The position numbers and the translations under genes were made by a program. From Caulobacterales bacterium (GTDB taxonomy: Bacteria; Pseudomonadota; Alphaproteobacteria; Caulobacterales; Caulobacteraceae), in assembly GCA_017307205.1 (NCBI GenBank), contig JAFKGN010000173.1:1-41839 (forward strand): DNA of 41,839 bases. Reading direction: 5' to 3'. Of this stretch, positions 1 to 8,584 are shown in pieces. The notes beneath the pieces were generated by a model. The model made no database searches. It saw nothing but the letters and a program-made list of their open reading frames with translations, and was not told the origin of the DNA. Positions within the stretch are counted from its first letter, which is position 1, and each line of letters begins with the position of its first letter.

Positions 1-103
1 GGTGCTCATCATGGTCACGATCACCGCCGTCTTCCTGCAACTGGTCGACCTGGGCCTTGGCTTCAGCGTCAACCAGATCCTCAAGCTCGCGACCGGGGGC
101 TAA
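1..103 (+). CDS. secE: SecE, C-terminal end (partial)
   Basis: This is the 3' end of a gene cut by the window edge. The frame from base 2 reads 33 residues, a hydrophobic stretch (VTITAVFLQLVDLGLG) followed by a short polar tail, and stops with TAA at 101-103. That is the shape of the last transmembrane helix of SecE, the small inner-membrane subunit of the SecYEG translocon. The assignment rests mainly on position: it ends 9 bases before nusG, and secE-nusG-rplK-rplA is a widely conserved bacterial order. The start and first half lie outside the window. Confidence 0.8.
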   Translation, partial: VLIMVTITAVFLQLVDLGLGFSVNQILKLATGG

Positions 104-112
104 GCCGACCCA

Positions 113-676
113 ATGACCGACACCCCTCCCCAAGCTTCGAACCCGAACCACAAGTGGTACATCGTCCACGCCTACTCGAACTTCGAGAAGAAGGTGCGCG
201 ACTCGATCCGTGAGCAAGCCAAGGCCCAGGGCCTGGAAGACAGCTTCTCCGAGATCCTGGTGCCGACCGAGGACGTCATCGAGGTGCGCCGTGGCCGCAA
301 GGTCAACGCCGAGCGCAAGTTCTTCCCGGGCTACGTCCTGGTGAAGATGAACCTCTCGGACGAAGCCTACCACCTGATCAAGAACACCCCGAAGGTGACC
401 GGCTTCCCCGGCGCGGGCTCCAAGCCCATGCCGGTGTCGGAAAAGGAAGTGGCCCGTATCATCGGCGCCATCGAAGAGGGTGTCGAGCGTCCGAAGCCCG
501 CCATCACCTTCGAGATCGGCGAACAGGTGAAGATCACCGACAGCAACTTCGCCGGCTTCAACGGCTCGGTGGAGGAAGTCGACGACGAGCGTCAGCGCCT
601 CAAGGTCGCGGTGTCGATCTTCGGCCGCGCCACCCCGGTCGACCTCGACTTCAGCCAGGTCGAAAAGATCTCCTGA
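113..676 (+). CDS. nusG: Transcription termination/antitermination protein NusG
   Basis: A 187-residue protein of usual NusG length. The N-terminal NGN domain opens with the family signature HKWYIVHAYSNFEKKV and contains FFPGYVLVKM, the surface that contacts RNA polymerase. After a linker, the C-terminal KOW domain (about residues 133-187, IGEQVKITDSNFAGFNGSVE) is the part that in the family binds Rho or ribosomal protein S10. NusG suppresses polymerase pausing, assists Rho termination and couples transcription to translation. ATG at 113 follows the secE stop by 9 bases, so the two are very probably co-transcribed. A hairpin lies just downstream. Confidence 0.97.
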   Translation: MTDTPPQASNPNHKWYIVHAYSNFEKKVRDSIREQAKAQGLEDSFSEILVPTEDVIEVRRGRKVNAERKFFPGYVLVKMNLSDEAYHLIKNTPKVTGFPGAGSKPMPVSEKEVARIIGAIEEGVERPKPAITFEIGEQVKITDSNFAGFNGSVEEVDDERQRLKVAVSIFGRATPVDLDFSQVEKIS

Positions 677-701
677 TTTCTTCAATCGGATTCAGCGGTT
701 A

Positions 702-735
702 GCGAAGGGCTCGACCTTGCGGTCGGGCCCTTCGT
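702..735 (+). terminator. Hairpin after nusG, probable terminator or attenuator
   Basis: A 13-bp stem pairs 704-716 with 721-733 around a TTGC loop, with one T-G pair and C703-G734 as a further closing pair. It lies 26 bases after the nusG stop. No good T-run follows, so it may be a weak or Rho-assisted terminator, or a partial attenuator letting some secE-nusG transcripts run into rplKA. Confidence 0.5.
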
Positions 736-744
736 CCGTTATAC
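717..744 (+). promoter_or_regulatory. Candidate promoter for rplK-rplA
   Basis: TTGCGG (717-722) and TTATAC (739-744) are separated by 16 bp and resemble a sigma-70-type -35/-10 pair. The -35 lies in the loop and 3' arm of the nusG hairpin. A start near 751 would give a leader of about 107 nt containing the L1-like fold. The hexamer match is only moderate and the call is inference. Confidence 0.3.
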
Positions 745-786
745 GCCCCGCTCCCTTCGCGGACTCCGGTCCGAGGAGGGTTAAAT

Positions 787-814
787 CCGTGGGAGGGGTC
801 TGCCCGAACCACGG
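787..814 (+). promoter_or_regulatory. Ribosomal protein L1 leader (autoregulatory mRNA site)
   Basis: The leader folds as CCGTGG (787-792) paired with CCACGG (809-814), then an internal loop GAG (793-795) opposite GAA (806-808), then GGG/CCC (796-798/803-805) closed by a TCTG loop. Two helices around a purine-rich internal loop with GTGGGAG is the arrangement L1 recognises on 23S rRNA and, in E. coli, on the L11-L1 mRNA leader. A second hairpin (821-827/834-840) follows, then the AGAGGAGA ribosome binding site. Excess free L1 would be expected to block rplK-rplA translation. Confidence 0.6.
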
Positions 815-857
815 CTCATAGCCGGCCTTAGGTGGCCGGCGCTTAGAGGAGACAGAC

Positions 858-1289
858 ATGGCCAAGAAAATCTTGGGCTATATCAAGCTGCAGGTGAAGG
901 CTGGCTCGGCCACCCCTTCCCCGCCGATCGGCCCGGCGCTGGGTCAACGCGGCGTGAACATCATGGGCTTCTGCAAGGAGTTCAACGCGCGCACCGAGAA
1001 CGTTGAGAAGGGCACCCCCCTCCCCACCGTGATCACCGTCTACCAGGACAAGTCGTTCACCTTCGTCACCAAGACGCCCCCGGCGACCTTCTTCATCAAG
1101 CAAGCGACCGGCCTGAAGTCGGGCGCCAAGCTGACCGGTCGTGAGACCGTCGGCCAGATCACCCGCACGCAGCTGCGCGAGATCGCCGAAAAGAAGATGA
1201 AGGACCTGAACGCCAACGATCTCGACCACGCCGCGAAGATCATCGAGGGCTCGGCCCGTTCGATGGGCCTGAAGATTGTGGAGGCCTAA
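858..1289 (+). CDS. rplK: 50S ribosomal protein L11
   Basis: A 143-residue protein of the expected length. The N-terminal domain carries the proline-rich segment [19 protein letters not shown], the region linked in the family to factor and thiopeptide interaction. The C-terminal RNA-binding domain (about residues 70-143) carries [15 protein letters not shown] and ends in the usual [10 protein letters not shown] block. L11 binds the GTPase-associated region of 23S rRNA. ATG at 858 is preceded by a strong AGAGGAGA site. The stop is only 3 bases before rplA, which indicates a bicistronic operon, and the leader fold predicts feedback by L1. Confidence 0.98.
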   Translation: MAKKILGYIKLQVKAGSATPSPPIGPALGQRGVNIMGFCKEFNARTENVEKGTPLPTVITVYQDKSFTFVTKTPPATFFIKQATGLKSGAKLTGRETVGQITRTQLREIAEKKMKDLNANDLDHAAKIIEGSARSMGLKIVEA

Positions 1290-1292
1290 CCG

Positions 1293-1985
1293 ATGACCAA
1301 GCAAGCCAAGCGCATCCAAGCCTGGACCGGCGACCGCAACGCCAACCTGGCCCTCGACCAAGCCATCTCGCTGGTGAAGACCAACGCCAAGGCCAAGTTC
1401 GACGAAACCATCGAAATCGCCATCAACCTGGGCGTCGACCCGCGTCACGCCGACCAACAGGTCCGTGGCGTGGTCAACCTGCCGTCGGGCACCGGCCGTG
1501 ACGTTCGCGTCGCCGTCTTCGCTCGCGGCCCCAAGGCCGATGAAGCCACCGCCGCCGGCGCTGAAACCGTTGGCGCCGAAGACCTGATGGAAAAGATCCA
1601 GGGCGGCTTCATGGACTTCGACCGCGTCATCGCGACGCCGGACATGATGGCCCTGGTGGGTCGTCTCGGTAAGGTGCTGGGCCCGCGCGGCCTGATGCCG
1701 AACCCGAAGGTCGGCACCGTGACCATGAACGTCGGTCAGGCCGTGAAGGACGCCAAGGGCGGCGCCGTCGAGTTCCGCGTCGAAAAGGCCGGTATCGTGC
1801 ACGCCGGCATCGGCAAGGCCTCGTTCACCGAGGAGCAGCTGAAGGTCAACGTGGTCGCCCTGGTGGACGCGCTGAACAAGGCCAAGCCGTCGGGCGCCAA
1901 GGGCACCTACGTGAAGCGCATCAGCCTGTCGTCGACGATGGGCCCGGGCTTCAAGATCGACGTCGCCTCGATCGGCACGCCGTAA
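1293..1985 (+). CDS. rplA: 50S ribosomal protein L1
   Basis: A 230-residue L1 of usual length. Recognisable blocks are the [12 protein letters not shown] segment of domain I, the domain II region with [20 protein letters not shown], and the C-terminal [21 protein letters not shown]1 forms the mobile stalk at the ribosomal E site and in many bacteria represses its own operon. The gene follows rplK by 3 bases. A strong terminator immediately downstream ends the unit. No rplJ-rplL follows here, unlike the E. coli rplKAJL arrangement. Confidence 0.98.
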   Translation: MTKQAKRIQAWTGDRNANLALDQAISLVKTNAKAKFDETIEIAINLGVDPRHADQQVRGVVNLPSGTGRDVRVAVFARGPKADEATAAGAETVGAEDLMEKIQGGFMDFDRVIATPDMMALVGRLGKVLGPRGLMPNPKVGTVTMNVGQAVKDAKGGAVEFRVEKAGIVHAGIGKASFTEEQLKVNVVALVDALNKAKPSGAKGTYVKRISLSSTMGPGFKIDVASIGTP

Positions 1986-2008
1986 GCTTTACGCTTCTGC
2001 GATTACGG

Positions 2009-2038
2009 AAAGGGCGGGCCGCAAGGTCCGCCCTTTTT
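2009..2038 (+). terminator. Rho-independent terminator of rplK-rplA
   Basis: A 12-bp stem (2009-2020 with 2025-2036, one G-T pair, GCAA loop) runs straight into a T5 tract at 2034-2038. It starts 24 bases after the rplA stop. The convergent ycaQ-like gene ends at 2043, so the hairpin may also slow transcription from that side, where only three T's follow the stem. Confidence 0.9.
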
Positions 2039-2042
2039 CGTT

Positions 2043-3263
2043 TCAGGACGCGGCCCGCAGCGCCTCGGCCAGGCCCCCGCCGCCGACGATCTCCACGCCC
2101 GCCAGCCCCAGCCACCCCGCCATCAGCCGTAGCTCGCCCAACAGCGGCTCGGCGACGACCGCCGCCTTGGCGTGGCTTTCCAAGTGGGCGCTCTGCACCA
2201 GCAGCTTGCCGCGCTTGCGGTCGGACTTCAGGTCGACGCGGGCGACGATCTTCCCGTTCAGCAGGAAGGGCAGCACATAGTAGCCGTACTTCCGCTTGTC
2301 GGCCGGGACGTAGATCTCGATGCGGTAGTCGAGGCCGAACAGCCGCTCGGCGCGCGAGCGCTCCCAGATCAGCGGATCGAACGGCGCCAGCAGGGCCGTG
2401 CCCGCGGCGCTCCTCGGCGTCCGGGCCTCGCGATGCAGATAGGTCGCCTGCCGCCAGCCCTCGACCTTCACCGGGATCAGCTCCCCCGCCTCCACCAGCT
2501 CGGCGATGCGCGGCAGGGCGTCGGCGGGCTTCTGGCGGAAGTAGTCGCGCAGGTCGCCGGCGGTGGCGACGCCCAGCGAGCGGGCGGCGCGCAGCAGGAG
2601 CGCGCGGTGAGCGTCCTCATCGCGCGGCGTCGGCGCGTTCACCACCTCGGCGGGCAGCACCCGCTCGGGCAGGTCGTAGAGCCGCTCGAAGCTGCTCTTG
2701 CGTGTCGCCGTGGTCAGCTGCCCCGACCAGAACAGCCATTCCAGCGACCGTTTGGCGTCGCTCCAGCCCCACCAGCCGCCGGGCCCCTTGGCCTCGCCGA
2801 CCTCGGAGGCCGCCATCGGGCCCTCCTGCCGGATGCGCTCCAGCAGCGCCTCGGCATGCGCCCGGCGCGTGCTGCCGTGCTCGGCGACGTTCTTCCAGAT
2901 GCCCTCGCCCCGCAGCGCCCGCGCCATCCGCCAGCGCAGCAGCGGCTGCAGATCGAACGGCAGCAGCGAGGCCTCGTGCGCCCAGTATTCGAACAGCCGG
3001 CGCGGTTTCTTGCCCGGCGGACTCCAGGCGGCGACGTCGAGCAGATCGCGCGGATAGTCGCCCAGGCGCGAGAACAGCGGCAGGTAGTGCGCACGGGTCA
3101 GCACATTGACGCTGTCGATCTGCAAGAGCTGCACCTGCTCCAGCGCGCGGCCCAGCGCGGTCGGGCCGGCGGCGCGCCCGGGCCGGCCGCGCCCGAACCC
3201 CTGGGCGGCCAGGGCGATGCGCCGCGCCTCGGCGGCGGAAAGATCGAAGCTGGCCTTGGTCAT
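2043..3263 (-). CDS. ycaQ: YcaQ/AlkX-type winged-helix DNA glycosylase
   Basis: A 406-residue protein close in length to E. coli YcaQ (about 410). It matches that family across its length: [77 protein letters not shown] and [13 protein letters not shown]. The Q-I-D triplet at residues 48-50 is the QxD active-site motif of the YcaQ branch; the AlkZ branch has QxQ. YcaQ/AlkX enzymes excise bulky N-alkyl lesions and unhook interstrand crosslinks, and three winged-helix modules bind DNA. It is a single gene converging on rplA and diverging from metK. ATG at 3263 gives a good N-terminus. The exact substrate is inferred from the family. Confidence 0.85.
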   Translation of the reverse strand: MTKASFDLSAAEARRIALAAQGFGRGRPGRAAGPTALGRALEQVQLLQIDSVNVLTRAHYLPLFSRLGDYPRDLLDVAAWSPPGKKPRRLFEYWAHEASLLPFDLQPLLRWRMARALRGEGIWKNVAEHGSTRRAHAEALLERIRQEGPMAASEVGEAKGPGGWWGWSDAKRSLEWLFWSGQLTTATRKSSFERLYDLPERVLPAEVVNAPTPRDEDAHRALLLRAARSLGVATAGDLRDYFRQKPADALPRIAELVEAGELIPVKVEGWRQATYLHREARTPRSAAGTALLAPFDPLIWERSRAERLFGLDYRIEIYVPADKRKYGYYVLPFLLNGKIVARVDLKSDRKRGKLLVQSAHLESHAKAAVVAEPLLGELRLMAGWLGLAGVEIVGGGGLAEALRAAS

Positions 3264-3362
3264 CGTCCCCGTCCCCGCCAGCCTGCAGCAAAACGCCCTC
3301 CGACGTCAGTCCCGGACGCCGTGGATTATGTGCGGCGAAACGGCCGGCCCTTCACCTTGCGG

Positions 3363-3382
3363 ACATAAAGCTTCCTTTATAT
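3363..3382 (+). promoter_or_regulatory. Palindromic operator candidate upstream of metK (SahR/SamR-like)
   Basis: The sequence ACATAAAG-CTTC-CTTTATAT is an inverted repeat with 7 of 8 positions matching between half-sites. It lies 36 bases before the metK start and overlaps a weak promoter-like stretch (TTGCGG at 3357-3362). AT-rich ATAAAG..CTTTAT palindromes resemble, from memory, sites proposed for ArsR-family SahR/SamR regulators of the methionine/SAM cycle in alphaproteobacteria. The palindrome is seen directly; the regulator is inferred. Confidence 0.45.
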
Positions 3383-3418
3383 GGTCGCCGCCGATTTCAA
3401 ACGCCGGGAGCGTCCCCC

Positions 3419-4615
3419 TTGAGCCGTTCGTCCTACATCTTCACCAGCGAAAGCGTGTCCGAGGGTCACCCCGACAAGGTCGCCGACCGTATCAGCGACG
3501 TCGTCGTCGACGCCTTCCTGGCCGCCGAGCCCCAGGCGCGCGTCGCCTGCGAAACCCTGGTGACCACCAACCGCATCGTGCTCGCCGGTGAAGTCCGCGC
3601 CGGGTCGAAGGAACAGACCAAGGAAATCATCAAGAGCCTGGAGCCCAAGGTCCGCGACGCGATCAAGGACATCGGCTACGACCAGAAGGGCTTCTCCTAC
3701 AAGAAGGCCCGCTTCGCCTGCCACCTGCACGGCCAGTCGGCCCACATCGCGCAGGGCGTCGACTCGACCGAGAAAAAGGACGAAGGCGCCGGCGACCAGG
3801 GCATCATGTTCGGCTACGCGACCGACGAGACGCCGGAGCTGATGCCGGCCACCCTGCAGTACAGCCACAACATCCTGAAGCGCCTGGCCGAAGTCCGTCA
3901 CTCGGGCGAGTGCGAAGGCCTGGAGCCCGACGCCAAGAGCCAGGTGACCCTGCTCTACGAAAACGGCGTGCCGACCCAGGTGCTGCAGATCGTGGTCAGC
4001 CACCAGCACAAGAAGCGCATCGACGGCAAGATCGCCACCTCCAAGCGCATGCTGGACCTGATCAAGCCGTACGTCCTCGAAGTGATCCCGGAAGGCCTGA
4101 TCACCAAGAAGACCAAGTGGCACGTCAACCCGACCGGCCGTTTCGAAATCGGTGGTCCGGACGGCGACTGCGGCCTGACCGGCCGCAAGATTATCGTCGA
4201 CACCTACGGCGGCGCGGCCCCGCACGGCGGCGGCGCCTTCTCGGGCAAGGATCCGACCAAGGTCGACCGCTCGGCCGCCTACGCCTGCCGCTATCTCGCC
4301 AAGAACGTAGTCGCCGCCGGTCTGGCCAAGAAGTGCACCATCCAGATCAGCTACGCGATCGGCGTCGCCCAGCCGCTGAGCTTCTACGTCGACACCCACG
4401 GCACCGGTGAAATCGATCCGGCCAAGCTGGAAAAGATCCTGCCGGAGCTGATCGGCGGCGCCACCCCGCGCGCCATCCGCGAGCACCTGGGCCTCAACAA
4501 GCCGATCTACGCCCGCACCGCCGCCTACGGCCACTTCGGCCGCACGCCGGACAACGAAGGCGGTTTCTCGTGGGAGCGGACCGATCTCGCCCTGGAGCTT
4601 CAAAAGCTCGCCTAA
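3419..4615 (+). CDS. metK: S-adenosylmethionine synthetase
   Basis: This enzyme makes SAM from methionine and ATP. The 398-residue sequence carries the N-terminal signature [11 protein letters not shown], the GAGDQG(I)MFGYA loop and the glycine-rich, phosphate-binding [15 protein letters not shown] block, so all three domains are present. The start is TTG at 3419, 9 bases after GGGAG (3405-3409). The only nearby upstream ATG (3381) is in another frame and reaches a stop at once. A palindromic operator candidate sits just upstream, consistent with feedback control of methionine genes. The next gene may overlap or touch its 3' end. Confidence 0.96.
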   Translation: MSRSSYIFTSESVSEGHPDKVADRISDVVVDAFLAAEPQARVACETLVTTNRIVLAGEVRAGSKEQTKEIIKSLEPKVRDAIKDIGYDQKGFSYKKARFACHLHGQSAHIAQGVDSTEKKDEGAGDQGIMFGYATDETPELMPATLQYSHNILKRLAEVRHSGECEGLEPDAKSQVTLLYENGVPTQVLQIVVSHQHKKRIDGKIATSKRMLDLIKPYVLEVIPEGLITKKTKWHVNPTGRFEIGGPDGDCGLTGRKIIVDTYGGAAPHGGGAFSGKDPTKVDRSAAYACRYLAKNVVAAGLAKKCTIQISYAIGVAQPLSFYVDTHGTGEIDPAKLEKILPELIGGATPRAIREHLGLNKPIYARTAAYGHFGRTPDNEGGFSWERTDLALELQKLA

Positions 4616-4637
4616 GGCTTTTGCCTTCGCGGCGGTT

Positions 4638-5546
4638 GTGGCGGCGAGCCTCGTGCTCGCCGCCCCTGCTCCCGCACGCCAGACGCCCCAATCCGCCGCC
4701 CGCCTGAGGGCCGAGGCCGCCGACCTATCGGTCGAGGCGGCCAAGGACGGCCTCGACATCGCCGCCCAGCGCCAGCGTCTGGCCCAGCTGGCCGGCCGCG
4801 AAGGGGCGATGACCCGCGATCTCGGTACGGCCCGGGCGCGGCTTTCCCGCCTGCTCGGCGCCCTGCAGCTGTTCCGCCGCGACCCGCCGCCCGCCCTGCT
4901 GGTCCGCTCGTCCGACGCCCGCGACGCGGTGCGCGCCGCCATCCTGATCCGCGCCATGACGCCTGAGCTGCAGGCCCGCAGCCAGGCCCTCGCCAGCCGC
5001 ACGCGAGAGATCTCCGGCCTGCGCCGCCAGGCCGCCGCCGCCAGCGAGGACCTGTTCACCGCCGAGAGCCGCGCGGCCGAACGCCGCAACCGCATCGTCA
5101 ATGTGTTGAGCGAGGCGGCGGTCATCGCGCCGCCCCAGGGCGAGGCCATGCCGCCCCTGCTGCCCCCCGCCAAAGGAACCGTCACGCGCAAGTTCGGCGA
5201 GGACGATGGACCCCTTGGACGCGCGGATGGCGTATTTTTGCGCACCGCCAATGGCTCAGCTGTCGCCTCACCGGCGAATGCGACAGTGGCGTTCGCCGGT
5301 CCGGTGAAGGGCTGGGGGCTCGTCTTGATTCTGCGGGTCAACGGCGCCTACCATCTTGTACTGGCGGGCCTTGAGCAGATTTCGGCGTCCCCCGGACAAT
5401 CCGTCGCGGCAGGGACGCCTGTTGGACGCATGCCGGATAGGGGAAAATCAACGCCGGATCTCTATATCGAGGTTCGACAGAACGGTGTCCCAGCCGATCC
5501 GGGCCGCTGGCTGTCTCTTCCGACGCAGAAGACCGCGTCGCGATAG
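4638..5546 (+). CDS. EnvC-like murein hydrolase activator with degenerate LytM domain
   Basis: The N-terminus is an Ala-rich secretion signal, followed by a long heptad-like coiled coil (about residues 20-165) and a C-terminal LytM/M23-like domain (about 180-295, from KGTVTRKFG to LYIEVRQNG). The usual M23 zinc residues are missing: HxG(I)D is replaced by GRADGVFL, and the HFE-type motif reads LYIEV. This matches EnvC-type factors, which activate amidases rather than cut peptidoglycan (LdpF in Caulobacter is comparable). The start is uncertain. GTG at 4638 leaves a truncated signal peptide, while the frame stays open upstream into metK without ATG, GTG or TTG (see findings). The ctpA-like gene follows 77 bases on, a common pairing. 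Confidence 0.8.
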   Translation: MAASLVLAAPAPARQTPQSAARLRAEAADLSVEAAKDGLDIAAQRQRLAQLAGREGAMTRDLGTARARLSRLLGALQLFRRDPPPALLVRSSDARDAVRAAILIRAMTPELQARSQALASRTREISGLRRQAAAASEDLFTAESRAAERRNRIVNVLSEAAVIAPPQGEAMPPLLPPAKGTVTRKFGEDDGPLGRADGVFLRTANGSAVASPANATVAFAGPVKGWGLVLILRVNGAYHLVLAGLEQISASPGQSVAAGTPVGRMPDRGKSTPDLYIEVRQNGVPADPGRWLSLPTQKTASR

Positions 5547-5623
5547 GGCCTCGATTGAGTGGCGTAGTACGGGCGGGCGTAATCTAGCGGCGGCCGATGG
5601 GTCGTCAGGGAGCCTCGTTGGGC

Positions 5624-7009
5624 ATGAAGAAGTACCTGATCATCGGCGCCTCGGCTTTTGTGCTGGGCGCGGGGTCCATGGCTTACGTGAACAGCGCCGT
5701 GCAGGCGGCTGCCCAGCCCAAGGCTCGCACCTATCAGATGCTGGAGCTGTTCGGCGACGTGCTCGACACGGTTGAGCGCCAGTACGTCACCCCGCCCGAT
5801 GAGAAGAAGCTGATCGAGGCCGCCCTGCAGGGGATGGTCTCGTCGCTCGACCCGCACTCGGACTATCTGACGCCCGACAGCTTCGACGACATGCAGGACA
5901 CCACCCGCGGTGAGTACGGCGGCCTGGGCCTGGAGATCTCGAGCGAAGAGGGCGTGATCAAGGTCGTCTCGCCGATCGACGGCACCCCGGCCCAGAAGGC
6001 CGGTGTCCAGCCGGGCGACTACATCACCGCCGTCAACGGCACGAGCGTCCTCGGCCTCAGCGTCAATGACGCCGTCAAGCAGATGCGCGGCCCCGCCGGC
6101 GAGGCCGTGACCATCACCATCGCCCGCGACAAGACCGATCCCTTCGACCTGAAGCTGACCCGCGAGGTCATCAAGCCGAAGTCGGTGACCGCCCGCATGG
6201 AAGGCGACTACGGCTACGTGCGCCTGTCGGGCTTCAACGAGAAGGCCACCGACGAGGTCTCGGCGGCGATCAAGGATCTGCAGACCAAGAACCCCAACAT
6301 GAAGGGCCTGGTCTTCGACCTGCGCAACAATCCGGGCGGCCTGCTCGACCAGGCGGTCGGCGTCTCCGACCTGTTCCTCGACGGCGGCGAAGTGGTCAGC
6401 CAGCGCGGCCGCGAGGCCCGCGACATCGAGCGCTACAACGCCCGCCCGGGCGACATCACCCGCGGCCTGCCGATGACCGTGCTGGTCAACACCGGCTCCG
6501 CCTCGGCGGCGGAGATCGTCGCCGGCGCCCTGCAGGACCGCAAGCGCGCCTCGATCGTCGGCCTGACCAGCTTCGGCAAGGGCTCGGTGCAGACGGTGAT
6601 CCCGCTGCGCGGCGGCGCCGACGGCGCCCTGAAGCTGACCACGGCGCGTTACTACACGCCGTCGGGCCGCTCGATTCAGAAGACCGGCATCGAGCCGGAC
6701 CTCGAGGTCGCCCAGACCCGCGATCAGGCGCAGGATATCGCCAACCGCGCCTACATGACCGAGGCCAGCTTCCGTAACGCCCTCGACTCGCAGGATGGCA
6801 AGGAGCGCCGCGGCGTGCACGAGCCGGCCGAGGCTCCGCCGCAGGGCTTCGACGAGAAGAAGGACTTCCAGCTGAGCCGCGCGCTCGACGTGCTGAAGTA
6901 CGGCTCGGTCGAGGCCACGCCGAAGCTGCCGAAGCCGCCGGCCAAGATCGCGGAAGTCATCGCCAAGGCGACGCCGGCGACCAAGGCCCCGACGCCGGTC
7001 ACGAAGTAA
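5624..7009 (+). CDS. ctpA: S41-family C-terminal processing peptidase (CtpA-like)
   Basis: A periplasmic serine protease of about 461 residues. It begins with a signal/anchor (MKKYLIIGASAFVLGAGS). A PDZ domain (about residues 90-175) carries the GGLGLEI and PGDYITAVNG motifs, and the S41 core follows. The catalytic pair is Ser294 in GSASAAE and Lys319 in SFGKGSVQ, 25 residues apart as in Prc. The tail is Lys/Pro/Ala-rich. I chose ATG 5624 because it gives a clean signal peptide and GGGAG lies at 5608-5612; ATG 5597 in the same frame would add nine residues. With the EnvC-like factor upstream it probably acts in cell-envelope remodelling. Confidence 0.92.
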   Translation: MKKYLIIGASAFVLGAGSMAYVNSAVQAAAQPKARTYQMLELFGDVLDTVERQYVTPPDEKKLIEAALQGMVSSLDPHSDYLTPDSFDDMQDTTRGEYGGLGLEISSEEGVIKVVSPIDGTPAQKAGVQPGDYITAVNGTSVLGLSVNDAVKQMRGPAGEAVTITIARDKTDPFDLKLTREVIKPKSVTARMEGDYGYVRLSGFNEKATDEVSAAIKDLQTKNPNMKGLVFDLRNNPGGLLDQAVGVSDLFLDGGEVVSQRGREARDIERYNARPGDITRGLPMTVLVNTGSASAAEIVAGALQDRKRASIVGLTSFGKGSVQTVIPLRGGADGALKLTTARYYTPSGRSIQKTGIEPDLEVAQTRDQAQDIANRAYMTEASFRNALDSQDGKERRGVHEPAEAPPQGFDEKKDFQLSRALDVLKYGSVEATPKLPKPPAKIAEVIAKATPATKAPTPVTK

Positions 7010-7014
7010 TCTCG

Positions 7015-8487
7015 TTAGGCGGGGACCACGTCGAAAGCGATCGTGGTCCTCGGCCGCGCCGACACGAACGGCGCCGTCCCGTGCCACATGTAGGACGGAA
7101 ACAGCACCAGCCGGCCCGGTGACGGCCGCTCGAACCACGCCGGTTCCAGCGGCGGCTCGGTGCGCAGGCTTGGGCGACCGAACTGCAGCCAGCCGGCGCG
7201 CGCCTCATCATCCGCCGCGACCTCCGGCGGAACCTCCACATAGAAGGCCGACGACAGCCACCCGCGCGGATGGATGTGGTCGACGTGGCGTCCGGCCGAC
7301 CTCAGGCGGATCGACCAGGCGCCCGAGATCGCGTAGCCGCCGCTGTTGCGCGCCCGCAAGGGATCGTCGCCTGCGCCGAGCCCGGCCATGTAGGCGCGGA
7401 TCGCCGGATCGATGGCGATGAAGAAACTCCGGATGGCGGGATCGTCCACGATCCGTAGGTCGGGGCCCGTCTGGGTGCCGCCGCGCAGCGATTGCGCCGC
7501 CGGCTCCACCGCCCCGTCGTGCAGCCTGTCGAGGCTGGTCTTCAGGTCCGCCAGCCAGGCCGCCGCCGTCGACCAGCCGGGCGGCGGGCCGATGTCGAAG
7601 CCGCGCACCATCGTGGGGTAGTCGAACAAGCGCTCGGCCTCCGGGGCGCCGGCCAGGCGGGCGGCGACGGCCGCCAGGGCGACCACCGAGCCGTTGTGCG
7701 GCTGGCTCGCAACCAGACGGCGCGCCAGGGCCAGCGCTTCCTCCGGCCGCCCCGCCGCCAGGCAGGCCGCGGCCCGCGCCTGCATCGAGATCGGGTCATT
7801 CGGCGCGCGGGCGAGCGCCACGTCCGAGGCTTCCAGCGCGCGAACCACCGCGCCGGCCTCCAGCGCCAGGGCGGCGACGGCCTGCATCAGCGCAAGATCG
7901 CCAGGCGCGGCGCGCAAGGCCTCCTCAAGCTCGGCAAGCCCGCGGCTCGGATCACCGGCCGCGCGGAACATCGCAGCGCGCGCTTGCGCGTGGGCCGGGC
8001 CGGCTGGGAAGACGGCAGCCGCCCTATCCGCATCGCGCGTCATCGCCCAGAGCTGCTTGGCCTTCTCCTCTAACGCTTCGGGATAGCCCGGCCGGCGACG
8101 CAGCGCCTCATCCAGCCCCTCCACTGCCGCCTCAAGGCGCTGCTGGCCCGCGAGCGCCCGGCCATAGACCAGCCAGGTCTCCGGGGCGTCCAGGCCGAGC
8201 TGGAAGGCCTTGCGCGCCGCCTCGGCCGCTTCGTTGTCAGCCCCGAGGTCGCAGAGCGCGCTGGCCAGGTTGTGCCAGGCGACCCCGCTCTGGGGAAACC
8301 GCTCCGCCGCCAGCCGACGCACGGCGAGCGCCTCGTCGGCGCGCTCCAGCATCTTCAGCGCGACAGCCCAGCGGGCGAGCAGGGTGTGGGAGGCTCCCCG
8401 GCCGAGCGGCTCGACCAGGGCCAGCGCCTCGCCCGCGCGGCCCGCCGCCAGCAGCGCCGCGGCCGCGTCTTCCGGCTTTTGAGTCAT
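7015..8487 (-). CDS. TPR protein with C-terminal putative 2OG-Fe(II) oxygenase domain
   Basis: A 490-residue, Ala/Leu-rich protein. Residues 1 to about 290 form tandem TPR-like helical pairs (for example AWHNLASALCDLGADNEAAE). Residues about 385-490 match the putative 2OG-Fe(II) oxygenase family seen behind TPRs: WSIRL, HVDHIHPRGWLSSAFYVEVP and RLVLFPSYMWHGTAPF, ending in IAFDVVP. His401, Asp403 and His469 are the likely metal triad. Substrate unknown. The open frame extends to 8694, but that would overlap the divergent deacetylase gene, so ATG 8487 (MTQKPEDAAAALL) is preferred. It has no signal peptide and is presumably cytoplasmic. The 3' end abuts ctpA convergently. Confidence 0.75.
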   Translation of the reverse strand: MTQKPEDAAAALLAAGRAGEALALVEPLGRGASHTLLARWAVALKMLERADEALAVRRLAAERFPQSGVAWHNLASALCDLGADNEAAEAARKAFQLGLDAPETWLVYGRALAGQQRLEAAVEGLDEALRRRPGYPEALEEKAKQLWAMTRDADRAAAVFPAGPAHAQARAAMFRAAGDPSRGLAELEEALRAAPGDLALMQAVAALALEAGAVVRALEASDVALARAPNDPISMQARAAACLAAGRPEEALALARRLVASQPHNGSVVALAAVAARLAGAPEAERLFDYPTMVRGFDIGPPPGWSTAAAWLADLKTSLDRLHDGAVEPAAQSLRGGTQTGPDLRIVDDPAIRSFFIAIDPAIRAYMAGLGAGDDPLRARNSGGYAISGAWSIRLRSAGRHVDHIHPRGWLSSAFYVEVPPEVAADDEARAGWLQFGRPSLRTEPPLEPAWFERPSPGRLVLFPSYMWHGTAPFVSARPRTTIAFDVVPA

Positions 8488-8584
8488 CGACGCTGCGCCT
8501 TCACCGGCGCAGGAGAGCGGCATTCCGCCGCCGCCGCAACCGCCGAAGAACAGGCGATCATCAAGCTTCGTTAACCATGATCGG

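Noticed and set aside
2172..3368. Long plus-strand frame opposite the ycaQ-like gene
   Set aside because: It is the GC-rich antisense shadow; the minus-strand protein has clear family motifs throughout.
3383..3418. SAM riboswitch upstream of metK
   Set aside because: The leader is too short and I see none of the conserved SAM-II or SAM/SAH core sequences.
8563..8574. Full CtrA box upstream of the YibQ-like gene
   Set aside because: TCAA-GCTTCG-TTAA has N6 spacing and only one good half; kept only as a possible half-site.
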